DNA of 64,000 bases, taken from NCBI GenBank assembly GCA_030428205.1, contig JAUIBK010000009.1, forward strand, positions 1-64,000, given 5' to 3'. This DNA is from a bacterium. GTDB lineage: Bacteria; Bdellovibrionota_C; UBA2361; RFPC01. The notes under the pieces were generated by a model. That model was not told where the DNA came from and made no database searches. It was given only the letters and a program-made list of their open reading frames with translations. The position numbers and the translations under genes are program-made. Position 1 is the first letter of the stretch; each line of letters begins with the position of its first letter. Below are positions 25,530 to 34,256 of this stretch, in pieces.

Positions 25530-27356
25530 ATGAACCAATTAGTAAATGTATACAAACGATTTTCTTTGCGGATGCTCACGGTGTCTCAGTGTTGTTTGCT
25601 GAGTGCTTGCTCCGTAAGTCATCAAGCTGGTGCACCGAGCCAAATTGATGTCGAAGTACGTAATGCCCCACGTGTGGCTATCGACGATGCTTTAGCGAAG
25701 CGTTCTCAAGGGCTTCATCACTTTCTCGCTGGCCGTTTTTCTCTGACAGGCGAAGATTTTCCGGCGGCGCTGGACCACTTTCAACAAGCAAGCAAGCTTC
25801 TCGATGATCCAGATCCAGAACTCAACGGCCTCCTTAGTGAGCTTTATGTTCGATCGGGGGAATTGCCCAAAGCCCGCCGTGAAATTGAAAAAGCCCTCGA
25901 GGGGCGTCCTGACCACGTACCTTTTTTGCTCCTCTACGCAGGTATTCTCGAATCGTCCGGGAGTGAGGACGAAGCTGTTCCGGTGTATCAGAAGCTCCTC
26001 CAACGCGACAAGGTGTTGCCTGATGCGTATCTTTTGCTTGCTAATCTTTACGGTTCTCAAGGAAAGCCCGAAAAAAGCGTAGAAGTGCTCGAAGAGCTTC
26101 GCGAGCGTGACGGAACAAATCGTGTTGCGTTGATGTACCTTGGGCGTTTCTATGAGCGGGTTGGAAAGCTGACGGAAGCAGAGAGTACCTTTCGAGGGGT
26201 GCTTCAGTCGCCTCAGCATGAAGCACTTATTGCTCCTGATCTTATACGTGTACTTCTCAAACAGCAAAAATTTGCTGATGTGAAAGCTGTTTGTGAAAGG
26301 CTGCTACGAACCGATCCGGAGCATACCCTTGCTCGGAGGATTTTAAGCGAGCTTGCTCTTGGAGAAAAGCGATACGATGATGCCTTAGAGCACCTTCACG
26401 CAGTGCAAGAGAGTGGTGATGCTTCCACCGAAGTACGCTTTAAGGTCGCGCTCATTGAGATCGAGAAGCAGAACTATCAAGCTGCACTAAGAGAGCTCAA
26501 TCTCGTATTGGCGACTGACCCGGCACACTCTCAGGCTCGTTATTATCTCGCTTCGATTTATGCTGGTTCAGGAAGGAGAAAAGAAGCGGTTGCTGAGTTG
26601 CTCAAAATCACCCCTGAGCAAGAGATGTATGTGAAATCAAGAACCTTTCAGGCGTTTCTCTTGCGCCAAGAGGGAGACTTAGAAGGCGCTGCAAAAGCAA
26701 TGCGAGAAGTTCTTGCTGTGCGAGAAGGAGATCTTCAAGCGATTGGTTATCTGGTTTTGATTCTTCGAGATGATAAGAAGCTTAAAGAGGCAAAAGAGCT
26801 ACTTGTTGATACACTTGAGCGCGAAACAGAAAACGACAGGCTCCACTTTCAACTTGGTGTTGTCCTTCATGATTTAGGTGAGCTGAAGCGTTCCTATGAA
26901 GTCATGGAAAAGGTTCTTAAGCTTAACCCAAGGCATTCTGATGCCTTGAACTTTGTGGCTTACGCTCTTGCTGAGAAGGGCGATGATCTGGATCGGGCTG
27001 AAACACTTATTCGCCGGGCGCTCTCGGTGCGTGCAAATGATGGGTATTATCTCGATACGCTCGGTTGGATTTTGTATCAGAAAGGGGATTTCGACGAAGC
27101 TGTTCAGACCCTAGAAAAAGCAGTCGCGCTTACGGGAGACGATCTTGTGATTATTGAGCATTACGGTGACGCGCTCCGTGCGAAAGGTGACGCTCGACGT
27201 GCACTTGAAGTGTACCGTGATGGGCTTGAGCGTGCTGAGCTTGCTCGTTCGTCCGATGAGCAGAGTCAAGCGTACGATCGCTTAGAAGGGAAGTTTCGCT
27301 CCGTAAGCGCCGAATACCCAGAGTTTCGAATCGAACATCCTGAGGGTGTGAGGTGA
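25530..27356 (+). CDS. TPR lipoprotein
   Basis: A 608-residue protein with a lipoprotein signal peptide ending in the lipobox LLSAC (Cys ~28), then tandem TPR units from about residue 55 to 580. These include pairs such as AIKxALEGRPDHVPFLLLYAGIL and SDALNFVAYALAEKGDDLDRA. The TPR superhelix indicates a scaffold at the outer membrane or periplasm. It ends on the GTGA start of the next gene, so the pair is coupled. Similar TPR lipoproteins with a C-terminal 'LNxxGYxLAxxG' segment are common in delta-proteobacterial-type genomes, sometimes in export systems. Confidence 0.8.
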   Translation: MNQLVNVYKRFSLRMLTVSQCCLLSACSVSHQAGAPSQIDVEVRNAPRVAIDDALAKRSQGLHHFLAGRFSLTGEDFPAALDHFQQASKLLDDPDPELNGLLSELYVRSGELPKARREIEKALEGRPDHVPFLLLYAGILESSGSEDEAVPVYQKLLQRDKVLPDAYLLLANLYGSQGKPEKSVEVLEELRERDGTNRVALMYLGRFYERVGKLTEAESTFRGVLQSPQHEALIAPDLIRVLLKQQKFADVKAVCERLLRTDPEHTLARRILSELALGEKRYDDALEHLHAVQESGDASTEVRFKVALIEIEKQNYQAALRELNLVLATDPAHSQARYYLASIYAGSGRRKEAVAELLKITPEQEMYVKSRTFQAFLLRQEGDLEGAAKAMREVLAVREGDLQAIGYLVLILRDDKKLKEAKELLVDTLERETENDRLHFQLGVVLHDLGELKRSYEVMEKVLKLNPRHSDALNFVAYALAEKGDDLDRAETLIRRALSVRANDGYYLDTLGWILYQKGDFDEAVQTLEKAVALTGDDLVIIEHYGDALRAKGDARRALEVYRDGLERAELARSSDEQSQAYDRLEGKFRSVSAEYPEFRIEHPEGVR

Positions 27357-28171
27357 TCGCTATTTTTCGATTTGTTTTTTTTCTCTTTTTCCTTCTTTCA
27401 GGGTGTACACAGATCCATGAAAGCGTCTTGCACGATTTTGATGGACAGGTTGCCAGTCAAGAGGACCAAGAACACGTCCTTCAGCTCCTTGAGGAGAGAC
27501 GAGAACTTGTTTCGTATTATCGTGCGCTCACTCGAGCTCGTTTTCTCCAAAAAGAAGATTCAGAATCTTTTCGTTACGCATTTGTTTATTCGGTTCCTGA
27601 AAGAGCGCTACGGATAGAAGCACTCCCAGTACATGGAGCGATGAGCTTAAGCCTCTTTACGACGTATCAGGGGCAGTTCACTTTCCTCATCCCCTCAGAG
27701 AAGAAGTATTACCGCGGAGAATTAACCCCTCAACGGTTAAAGCAGTTTTTTGGAATTATGGCGTCAGAGCGAGATCTTATGCATCTCCTTATTGGGGCTC
27801 TTCCCTCTGAGATGATTACGTACCCCTCTCGTGGTGTTGAGCTTATCAAAAGAAAAGAGGATCTTCTCTTGCGAGATAGTTGGGGGCGGTTTTCTGCTCT
27901 GCTTGATATTAAGAATGGGACCCTCAAAGTACTTGAAGTCAGAGATCGCTTTCGAGATCAGATTGTCTTACGTGTGCACTACCCAGCCTACAAAGAGCAG
28001 GATGGGGCTCTGTTGCCTGCAAAAATAATCTTCGAGCTTCCGCATGAGGACGTGAAGCTCTCCTTAGATGTCCAGCAGATAAAGCTGCCAGAGGGTTCTT
28101 TGCCGACCAGCCTCTTCTCAATTCCACTTCCTGGAGGGTATGAAGACATAGAGCTGAGGAAGCGTTCCTAA
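27353..28171 (+). CDS. LolB-like/DUF4292-type lipoprotein
   Basis: A 272-residue protein with GTG start at 27353 overlapping the preceding stop (GTGA). A signal peptide ends at LLSGC (lipobox). The rest has the alternating beta pattern of the LolB/LppX-like fold: FRYAFVYSVPERALRIEAL, TYQGQFTFLIPSEKKYYRGE and a C-terminal LSLDVQQIKLPEGSLPTSLFSIPLPGGY. These features resemble DUF4292 proteins thought to be outer-membrane lipoproteins. It forms a two-gene unit with the TPR lipoprotein and may be its partner. I am sure of a lipoprotein, less so of the fold. Confidence 0.65.
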   Translation: MIAIFRFVFFLFFLLSGCTQIHESVLHDFDGQVASQEDQEHVLQLLEERRELVSYYRALTRARFLQKEDSESFRYAFVYSVPERALRIEALPVHGAMSLSLFTTYQGQFTFLIPSEKKYYRGELTPQRLKQFFGIMASERDLMHLLIGALPSEMITYPSRGVELIKRKEDLLLRDSWGRFSALLDIKNGTLKVLEVRDRFRDQIVLRVHYPAYKEQDGALLPAKIIFELPHEDVKLSLDVQQIKLPEGSLPTSLFSIPLPGGYEDIELRKRS

Positions 28172-28200
28172 TGTAGCATTTTCACTGCTTTTTTCTGTGG

Positions 28201-28288
28201 CCATTTTCTTGAACTTTTTGCTCCGTGGCGAAGAGCTCGGTGCAACGCCAAAGAGTGGAGCCACGGAGCAAAAAGTTCAAGAAAATGG
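28201..28288. repeat. 29-bp-arm hairpin, copy 1
   Basis: Bases 28201-28229 and 28260-28288 are perfect 29-bp reverse complements around a 30-nt loop. It is paired with the copy at 51262-51349: the arms differ at one position (G in this copy, T in the other) and the change is compensated in the other arm. Right of the arm the sequence continues GTTCAACCTC here and GTTCGAACCTC in the other copy. It separates the convergent LolB-like lipoprotein gene and ABC permease gene. Confidence 0.9.
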
Positions 28289-28300
28289 TTGTTCAACCTC

Positions 28301-30010
28301 TTATGTAGCGCCCACTCTTCCCTGCAGCAACTTTCTTTGACCAAGGTAGAGCGAGAGATAGGCGGCAAAAAAGTTAAGAGATACGGTAATAAACGCACAG
28401 ACGCCAATCACCCCATACCAGACGGGTGAAGGAATGTCGTGTCCAAGTGAGCGCAATGTCCGAAAGAAGATCATAACAGCAATGGGGAGTATGCTCACCA
28501 TAATGAAGCACGAGCTGAGCAGGAGGTAGAGAAAATTTCCAAAGCTTGTTGTGAGTTGTGCACTGTGGTCCCAGTCAAAGTGAGAGAAGTATGCTCCCAT
28601 ACCAATTGCCATGGCAACAACACCATACGAGAGTATCCAACTGCATAACGCATGCACATAGACAATATGAATATCAGCCTGAATAGCGAGCGCTCCCGAG
28701 GTGAAGATGACAGAAGAGATTGTGCCGATAGGAATAAACCAAAACCAAAACTTCGCTTTCATGAGCTTCAAGAGAGAGTTGGGAGAAGATTGAAGCATCC
28801 AAAAGGCTTGCCCTTCAAGAGAGACAGAGGGAAAGACAAAGCGAGCACACACAGCTGTAATCACAAAGGAGCCCATAATAAGATTGGCGATCACGAGAAA
28901 CGCCTGCCACCATCTATTTTCAGGGATCGTAGGGTCTCCTGTAATGTAGGAAGATTGAAAATTGTAGAGATAGATGAAACATAACCCTAGCAGGAGCACG
29001 AGCTGCACTGCTTGGGTCATATCTCGACTAAACACCTTGTACTCTTTTCCAAAAATGGCTCTATACGGAGCTGGTATCCACTGTTTGAGTGTCCAGAAAC
29101 GGTGGCGTGCTTTTCTTGCGTTAATTCGAATTCCCAAACTATGAGCTTGAGATTTGGCATAAGCTGAACGGTAAAGTTGATGGACGATCAAAAACGCTGC
29201 GCTCATGCTGGCAACGGTGGTCAGAGAAAGGAGTAGTATATAGAGCGTGATTGGTCGAGAAGATGGCTCAAGGAGTTCTCCGAGGCTCTCTGAGATCCAA
29301 AAGCTTGGGAGCCACGTTAAGTTTACTGATGAACTGAGAGAAGTATATCGCAGGAGCTCTTGAATCTCTCGAGGATCAGAGACAGCGTTGGAATCGCTAT
29401 GAAAGAAGAAGAAAAATGCTCCTAGTGCGATCATCAATGCGAGAAGAAACAGGTCTCTTGTGCGGTGAACAGGAACAAGATGAGCAAAAAGGGTAACAGC
29501 AATGAAAGCGAGTGCTGTGGGAATACAAAAGAGAGGAACGAGTAAAGTTGAGCCTATGATGTAATACCAGAGAGAGGTCCCATAAAAATTTCCAAAGGCA
29601 ATCAGCATTGGTATGCCAAAGACAAGCAGCATCCAGGCTGAGCTACAAAGTACATGAAAGAATTTTCCTAAAAAGAATCGCCCTGTTCGAATCGGGGAAG
29701 CAAGAAGAAACTCAAGATCTTTGCCGAGAAAGAGTGTTCCGAGAGTTGATATTGCACCAGAGAAAAAAAGCAGCCCGAGCAGAAAGAGAAACATGATGCT
29801 TAGGGGGGTGGTTGGAGACACGTAGAGCACGTCATGTTTTTCTTTGAGAGCAAGGAGAGTTGAAAGAGTACCCTGATACGTTGCTACCATCAGGAGCATC
29901 GTGAGCAAAAAGAGAAAGAAGTCGCGCGCAAAGAGAGTCTTTCTGTCTTCTCCGCTCCTCCACCTGTTTTTAAACTGCCAAACAACTGGCTTATACAGGG
30001 TGGGAATCAT
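28301..30010 (-). CDS. ABC-2-type exporter permease
   Basis: A 569-residue membrane protein with about 12-14 hydrophobic segments and cytoplasmic loops of 30-60 residues, typical of large ABC-2 permeases (two half-permeases fused). The N-terminal cytoplasmic part is PTLYKPVVWQFKNRWR. GGAGG five bases before ATG 30010 gives a good start, and the gene overlaps the ATPase gene by 20 nt. It probably works with the adjacent ATPase as an exporter of unknown substrate. Confidence 0.78.
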   Translation of the reverse strand: MIPTLYKPVVWQFKNRWRSGEDRKTLFARDFFLFLLTMLLMVATYQGTLSTLLALKEKHDVLYVSPTTPLSIMFLFLLGLLFFSGAISTLGTLFLGKDLEFLLASPIRTGRFFLGKFFHVLCSSAWMLLVFGIPMLIAFGNFYGTSLWYYIIGSTLLVPLFCIPTALAFIAVTLFAHLVPVHRTRDLFLLALMIALGAFFFFFHSDSNAVSDPREIQELLRYTSLSSSVNLTWLPSFWISESLGELLEPSSRPITLYILLLSLTTVASMSAAFLIVHQLYRSAYAKSQAHSLGIRINARKARHRFWTLKQWIPAPYRAIFGKEYKVFSRDMTQAVQLVLLLGLCFIYLYNFQSSYITGDPTIPENRWWQAFLVIANLIMGSFVITAVCARFVFPSVSLEGQAFWMLQSSPNSLLKLMKAKFWFWFIPIGTISSVIFTSGALAIQADIHIVYVHALCSWILSYGVVAMAIGMGAYFSHFDWDHSAQLTTSFGNFLYLLLSSCFIMVSILPIAVMIFFRTLRSLGHDIPSPVWYGVIGVCAFITVSLNFFAAYLSLYLGQRKLLQGRVGAT

Positions 30011-30776
30011 CGATCCTCCTCTCTGTATGAACTGTATTTGAGGTCAGTTTCAAGAAAATTTTCTCGAGATCGCTCGCTTCGGTGTCCCCGGAGTGAGCGT
30101 GGAGCTCTGCTACAGTACCGGTGGTAAGAATCTCTCCGTGGTCAATAATGGCGACTCGATCAGCAACTTCTTCAGCTACATTGAGAGAGTGAGTCGAGAG
30201 TAGAATCGCCATGCCGTGTTCGTGGGCATATCTCTTCATGGAGTCTTTGAGAAGCTTTGCGCCGTGAGGATCGAGTCCGACCATCGGCTCATCAATAACA
30301 AGCACTTTGGGATTGTGAATAAGTGCTGCAACAGTAGCGAGTCGTTGCCGCATTCCGTGAGAGTAGCTCTCAACGAGTTCATCTTGCCACTCTGTGAGGC
30401 CGTACTCAGCAACAAGTTGATCCATGCGATCTTCGAGCTCGTCATTTGGAACATTATAGAGGTCACCGACGAAGTATAAAAACTCTCGAGCAGTTAGTTT
30501 TGTATAAATATATGGACGATCAGGAATATAGCCAGTAATCGCTTTTGCTTTCTCAGGTTCTTGCTCGATGTCGTACCCTCCAACAAGAACTTTTCCTTCT
30601 GTTGGACGGAGCACTCCACAGATCATACGTAAAGTCGTCGTCTTGCCTGCACCATTTACGCCGAGGAAGCCCTGGATTTCACCAGCCTGAACTTCAAGCG
30701 AGACGTCTTTTACGGCAAAGAAATCACCGTAGCGTCTTGTTACTTGTTGCAGTTGAATCATAGTTTGGTTGTCCAT
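29991..30776 (-). CDS. ABC transporter ATPase
   Basis: A 261-residue ATPase with Walker A GVNGAGKT, the signature YSHGMRQRL (in place of the classic LSGGQ), Walker B VLVIDEPMVGLD and the switch His in LSTHSL. This is the CcmA/NatA-like class that pairs with ABC-2 permeases. ATG 30776 has GGAG seven bases upstream. It overlaps both neighbours, so the three genes 28301-31483 are one operon. Confidence 0.88.
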   Translation of the reverse strand: MDNQTMIQLQQVTRRYGDFFAVKDVSLEVQAGEIQGFLGVNGAGKTTTLRMICGVLRPTEGKVLVGGYDIEQEPEKAKAITGYIPDRPYIYTKLTAREFLYFVGDLYNVPNDELEDRMDQLVAEYGLTEWQDELVESYSHGMRQRLATVAALIHNPKVLVIDEPMVGLDPHGAKLLKDSMKRYAHEHGMAILLSTHSLNVAEEVADRVAIIDHGEILTTGTVAELHAHSGDTEASDLEKIFLKLTSNTVHTERRIDDSHPV

Positions 30777-31483
30777 CTCTGTGCTCCGTTTTCACTGTGA
30801 AGAAACGCTCTCAAAAGCGTCTCAAATGAAGGTGTTTGAGAATTCTGTTTTTGAGCATGACATGCTTGCTCGTCCTGAGAAAGGACTATGGTTGTTGATG
30901 AGAGTTTGTTTTCAGTCAAGGCAAGCCACTGCCTCAGTTTTGAATCTGACGAACTTGCTACGTGTGTAAGATCGAGCAGAAACTTCTCGCGCTGTATTTT
31001 TTTAAGAGATATCGGACCGGAAAGAGTCAGAGCATCGGTGAGAGCTCTTTGCCTATCATACGTTAACGTTGTCAGAGATATTGGATGGACTGATTTCGTT
31101 TTCATTTCAAACGAGGAATCGTTATCTTTGAGTTCGAATGTGCTATTGAGCAGTTGCCCGAGATCGTTGAAGTGTGCTTCAAGAGAGAGTGAAGAACCGA
31201 AGTGTTCTTCTCCTAAGAGTTTTCCGTTCAGCACGAGCTTCATCGGCTCAGTTTCCATCAGTGTTTGAGAAAACTCGGCGATACACTCTTGATCGACAAT
31301 CACAAATGTAGAGCTTTGCCCTAGGTGAAGTGGGAGATCGAATACAAGCTGTGAATGTGTTGCTTGCTGAAGCGCAGGAATACAAGTTCCTATTCCCGCC
31401 AGAGAGAGGATAAAAAGAATAAGAGCGAGTTTGACTTCGCTGACTCCAAGCTCTCTTCTTATGTGCTGTTTTGGAAGAAGCAT
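30758..31483 (-). CDS. Single-pass membrane protein of the ABC exporter operon
   Basis: A 241-residue protein: a polar N terminus (MLLPKQHIRREL), one hydrophobic segment KLALILFILSLAGIGTCIPAL (likely anchor) and a ~180-residue extracytoplasmic domain rich in Ser, Leu and Gln with a single Cys near the end. It overlaps the ATPase gene by 19 nt. I set the start at ATG 31483; a TTG start at 31525 is possible. I recognise no family; it may be the accessory or substrate-binding part of the exporter. Confidence 0.55.
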   Translation of the reverse strand: MLLPKQHIRRELGVSEVKLALILFILSLAGIGTCIPALQQATHSQLVFDLPLHLGQSSTFVIVDQECIAEFSQTLMETEPMKLVLNGKLLGEEHFGSSLSLEAHFNDLGQLLNSTFELKDNDSSFEMKTKSVHPISLTTLTYDRQRALTDALTLSGPISLKKIQREKFLLDLTHVASSSDSKLRQWLALTENKLSSTTIVLSQDEQACHAQKQNSQTPSFETLLRAFLHSENGAQRWTTKL

Positions 31484-31609
31484 CTCGTACTCTATCTCAA
31501 CTGCCCTCTGGCTGTATTTTTTCAAATGGATAAATGGCCTTGGCCTCTGTTAAGATGATTGGAGTAAGCGAGAAATTGCATAATTTTTTCAATACGATGG
31601 AGAGAAAGA

Positions 31610-32713
31610 GTGAAAAAAGCTCTCTGGCTTGAGGTTGTTGGCGAATCCCCGGCGCTCTCCTCGCCTGAGCTCCTTGAGAAGGCGTGTGGATTTGTTGAAT
31701 CTCACGATATTTCAGAGGTTTATCTCCAGGTCGCTCGCAGTGGGAAATGTTGGTACGACACCAAGGTTGCTGACCAAACCCCGTTCTCCCAGGTGCAAGC
31801 TGTTCATCCAGCGTTTTGTCCTGTCTCTCAGTTTCTCGCATGGGCAAGCAAACGTGATGTTAAAGTCCATGCTTGGATCAATGTGTTTAACCTCGGTGAA
31901 GACTATTCGCGTGAGACGTTTGAGCAGTTCTCTTCTGGTAGTTTGCAGCAAGATAATAGGGGCAAGAGCGTAGCCAGCTATCTCGATAGAGCTGATAGCA
32001 CCTACGCTCTCGATGCCCCAGGTGTCTGGCTTGATCCGGCAAGTTCTCAAGTTCGCTCCTATGTTCACTCGCTTGTTGAAGAGCTCGTTGAGAAGTTTCC
32101 TGCGCTTTCAGGAGTACACCTTGATTTCTTTCGATATCCCTATCTCTTGCCTATTCGCCCTTCAAGTGGGGTTTCTGTGGGATATGACTTTGGATATTCA
32201 CCAGAAGCTGTTGAGTCGTTCTTAAATGAACATCCTGGTGTGCTCATACAAGACAAGAACGGGTGCTTTCAGCTGCAATCTTATAGTGGAGCTATTCGTT
32301 GGGATAGCTGGAGGAGAGAGCTCTTACGCGGTTATCTCAAAGATGTACGGGGCTTGCTCGGAGAGAAACAACAACTGACCGTAGCGGTTATCCCCTGGTC
32401 AGATAGGGCTTATCTTAGCTCATACCAGGATTGGAGAGGATGGCTGAGTCAAGGTGATGTCGATGGGGTACACCTTATGTCGTATACCTTAGATACAACA
32501 ATGTTTCGTTATCTCTTGAGGCAAGCTGTTGCATTTCAGAGTAAAAATGCAAAGGTTTTTGCTGGTATTGGAGCGTATCTTTTTTCTTCTGTTGAAGAAT
32601 TTTATAAGCAGTTAGCTATTGCTGAAGAGGAAGGAGTAAGTGGAGTTACCCTTTTTTCGTATCGTAACTTAGTGAAGAAGAAATGGGCGTTGCCTAAGGC
32701 TAGTGCACTGTAA
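31610..32713 (+). CDS. GHL10-type glycoside hydrolase-like protein
   Basis: A 367-residue cytoplasmic-looking protein (no signal peptide) that follows a TIM-barrel pattern of the GHL10/DUF187 family: DISEVYLQVA, VHAWINVF, GVHLDFFRYP and DGVHLMSYT. These family members are related to glycoside hydrolases with a catalytic pair still debated. Start GTG 31610 with GGAG nine bases upstream. The last ten bases form the left arm of a short inverted repeat, so the C terminus overlaps that repeat. Confidence 0.72.
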   Translation: MKKALWLEVVGESPALSSPELLEKACGFVESHDISEVYLQVARSGKCWYDTKVADQTPFSQVQAVHPAFCPVSQFLAWASKRDVKVHAWINVFNLGEDYSRETFEQFSSGSLQQDNRGKSVASYLDRADSTYALDAPGVWLDPASSQVRSYVHSLVEELVEKFPALSGVHLDFFRYPYLLPIRPSSGVSVGYDFGYSPEAVESFLNEHPGVLIQDKNGCFQLQSYSGAIRWDSWRRELLRGYLKDVRGLLGEKQQLTVAVIPWSDRAYLSSYQDWRGWLSQGDVDGVHLMSYTLDTTMFRYLLRQAVAFQSKNAKVFAGIGAYLFSSVEEFYKQLAIAEEEGVSGVTLFSYRNLVKKKWALPKASAL

Positions 32714-32759
32714 ACTATGTTTTTGTGCATATGAATTTTGGTGGCATAACAGTGCACTA
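32701..32759. repeat. Short inverted repeat overlapping the GHL10 stop
   Basis: TAGTGCACTG at 32701-32710 and CAGTGCACTA at 32750-32759 are perfect 10-bp reverse complements, with a 39-nt loop. The left arm is the end of the GHL10 reading frame. The loop contains TGTTTTTGTG. It may fold as a terminator with the next elements: short CCTCC/GGAGG stems follow at 32774-32793. Confidence 0.45.
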
Positions 32760-32849
32760 GAAAACTGTATCTTCCCTCCGGGGGGGGCGGAGGTGCCCTC
32801 CATCCTGAGGGACAATTTCATGGAATGTGAAGACATCACGGGTGAAAGT

Positions 32850-32912
32850 TTATAACGCGAAGTACGCGAAGATCTCTCCCTCTTCGCGTACTTCGCGCCC
32901 TTCGCGTTATAA
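32850..32912. repeat. 9-nt-unit hairpin, copy B
   Basis: Left arm TTATAACGCGAAGTACGCGAAGA (32850-32872, two units) pairs with a right arm at 32881-32912 that holds three units; the extra unit is 9 nt (CCCTTCGCG). The loop is short. It lies in the gap between the convergent GHL10 (+) and 62-residue (-) genes. Copies A (1-69) and C (61881-61941) share the TTATAACGCG edge. Confidence 0.88.
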
Positions 32913-32928
32913 CCGAAAAAGAAAAATC

Positions 32929-33117
32929 TTAGTTGATTGACAGATCGTCAATCTCGATTTCATTCCGATAAAGGATGCTCTCTAGGGTACGTGAAGCGAG
33001 TTCGTAGCTCTCGTCTTCGTTGTTACCTGATTCAAGAGCAATTTGAGTAACAATCTCAACGAGCTCACCAACAGTTGTTTCAATTGTTGTTACCGCTTTT
33101 TCTAACTGCTTATCCAT
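32929..33117 (-). CDS. Small helical protein (62 residues)
   Basis: MDKQLEKAVTTIETTVG... is a 62-residue, acidic, all-helical-looking protein without Cys or membrane segment. ATG 33117 has AAGGAT eight bases upstream; an in-frame alternative at 33144 lacks one. No family recognised. It has its own short gap to the next gene (trmB side) and is flanked by two hairpins. Confidence 0.5.
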   Translation of the reverse strand: MDKQLEKAVTTIETTVGELVEIVTQIALESGNNEDESYELASRTLESILYRNEIEIDDLSIN

Positions 33118-33528
33118 GGGATACATCCTTTTGAAAAAAACCAAAAAATCCTAAACAAAAAAAACCAACCTATTGCCCAATGGCCCACAGTGTCGATTTC
33201 AGCATTATGATGGATAATGACCAAAATCGAATGTAATAAGTTTGTACCATCAGCGCTTGAGCTTATGGCCGCTCTCCACTCAGGTGCTGGTAGAGCCAAT
33301 GCTCGAGTTGAATGGTGAGTGATATGAGAGAGTTATCCAGTGAGCTCACACCTCTTACTTCTGAGTATATCATAATTTTAGGGATGTGGGGGCTCTGACG
33401 ATTATGGGGCTTAGTGGTAAACCTGCATTGCTGCTGGTCTAACCGCCAAGACGCTAAGGCGCGAAGAAACTAAGCCCTAGGAATCTTTGCGGTTAAATCC
33501 AACAGAAAGAAGAACGGACCTTAGCCTT
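33118..33528. other. 411-nt gap with no supported gene
   Basis: Between the 62-residue gene and trmB. It contains the copy-2 TAACCGC hairpin (33439-33494), a poly-A rich start (33125-33165) and a possible 33-residue plus-strand frame (33217-33318). I see no tRNA or terminator with a T-run in it. Confidence 0.5.
33439..33494. repeat. TAACCGC hairpin, copy 2
   Basis: The element starts TAACCGCCAAGACGC (33439) and ends CTTTGCGGTTA (33484-33494). Ten of the outer 11 bp pair and the middle is unequal: the left side carries extra units (AAGGCGCGAAG, AAACTAAG) that the right side lacks. It resembles copy 1 (23535-23607) with much of the right arm missing. Confidence 0.7.
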
Positions 33529-34215
33529 CTAAAGAACCCTTTGCGATCTTTCTCCGCCCCGCAATGCCTTCAAGTAATAGATAGGCAACCCCTGAGAGAG
33601 GAAGAGGCTTTCGAATTCTGTTGTGATATTTGCATCTATGAATGGGCTCTCGTGGAGGTGTTCGGTGTGTTCGATCACTTCAAAGTGGGGGAGTCGCTCT
33701 ACAAGTTCTACTGTCGAGCGAAAGTATTCTTGATGATCCGTCTTATAAGAAAGAAAACCTTCGGGAGATAGATACTGATAGAGAAGAGAGAGGTACTCTT
33801 CGTTCATTATGCGATGTTTCTTCCAGCCTTTCTTTCCCCAAGGATCTGGAAAGTTGATATAGCATCCAGAAGCTTTGAGCTCGCCGAGAATGCCAGGAAG
33901 CATGCGAGCGTCTCCTCTGACTATGGTCAGGTTGCTGAGTCCTTGTAGTTCTGCTTTTTCTGCGGTGCGAAAGACGCGCTTATAGCGCAGCTCAAAACCG
34001 AGGTAGAAAATATCGGGATTACGTTCGGCAAGAGAAATAAGATGACCACCAGAGCCAGAGCCTATCTCAAGAATAAGTGATGAGTGTTGGGAAATTCTTT
34101 CGCGAAGCGTCTGAAGTGCAGCGTCCTCAAACGCATCATCTCTTTGAGGGAGTATGTAGGAAGGCTTGGTTGTAACCAAGTCCATATAAGGATTACGCCA
34201 TTTTTTAAACTTCAT
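33529..34215 (-). CDS. trmB: tRNA (guanine-N7)-methyltransferase
   Basis: A 228-residue SAM-dependent enzyme that forms m7G46 in tRNA. Motifs: LEIGSGSGGHL (SAM site), YLGFELRYKR and FPDPWGKKGWKKHR with the family-typical DPWxKKxHxKRR. Length fits the family. Start ATG 34215. Confidence 0.92.
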   Translation of the reverse strand: MKFKKWRNPYMDLVTTKPSYILPQRDDAFEDAALQTLRERISQHSSLILEIGSGSGGHLISLAERNPDIFYLGFELRYKRVFRTAEKAELQGLSNLTIVRGDARMLPGILGELKASGCYINFPDPWGKKGWKKHRIMNEEYLSLLYQYLSPEGFLSYKTDHQEYFRSTVELVERLPHFEVIEHTEHLHESPFIDANITTEFESLFLSQGLPIYYLKALRGGERSQRVL

Positions 34216-34256
34216 GAGGACGTGAGCTTACCTTCGTTATAAGAGATCATCAAGTA

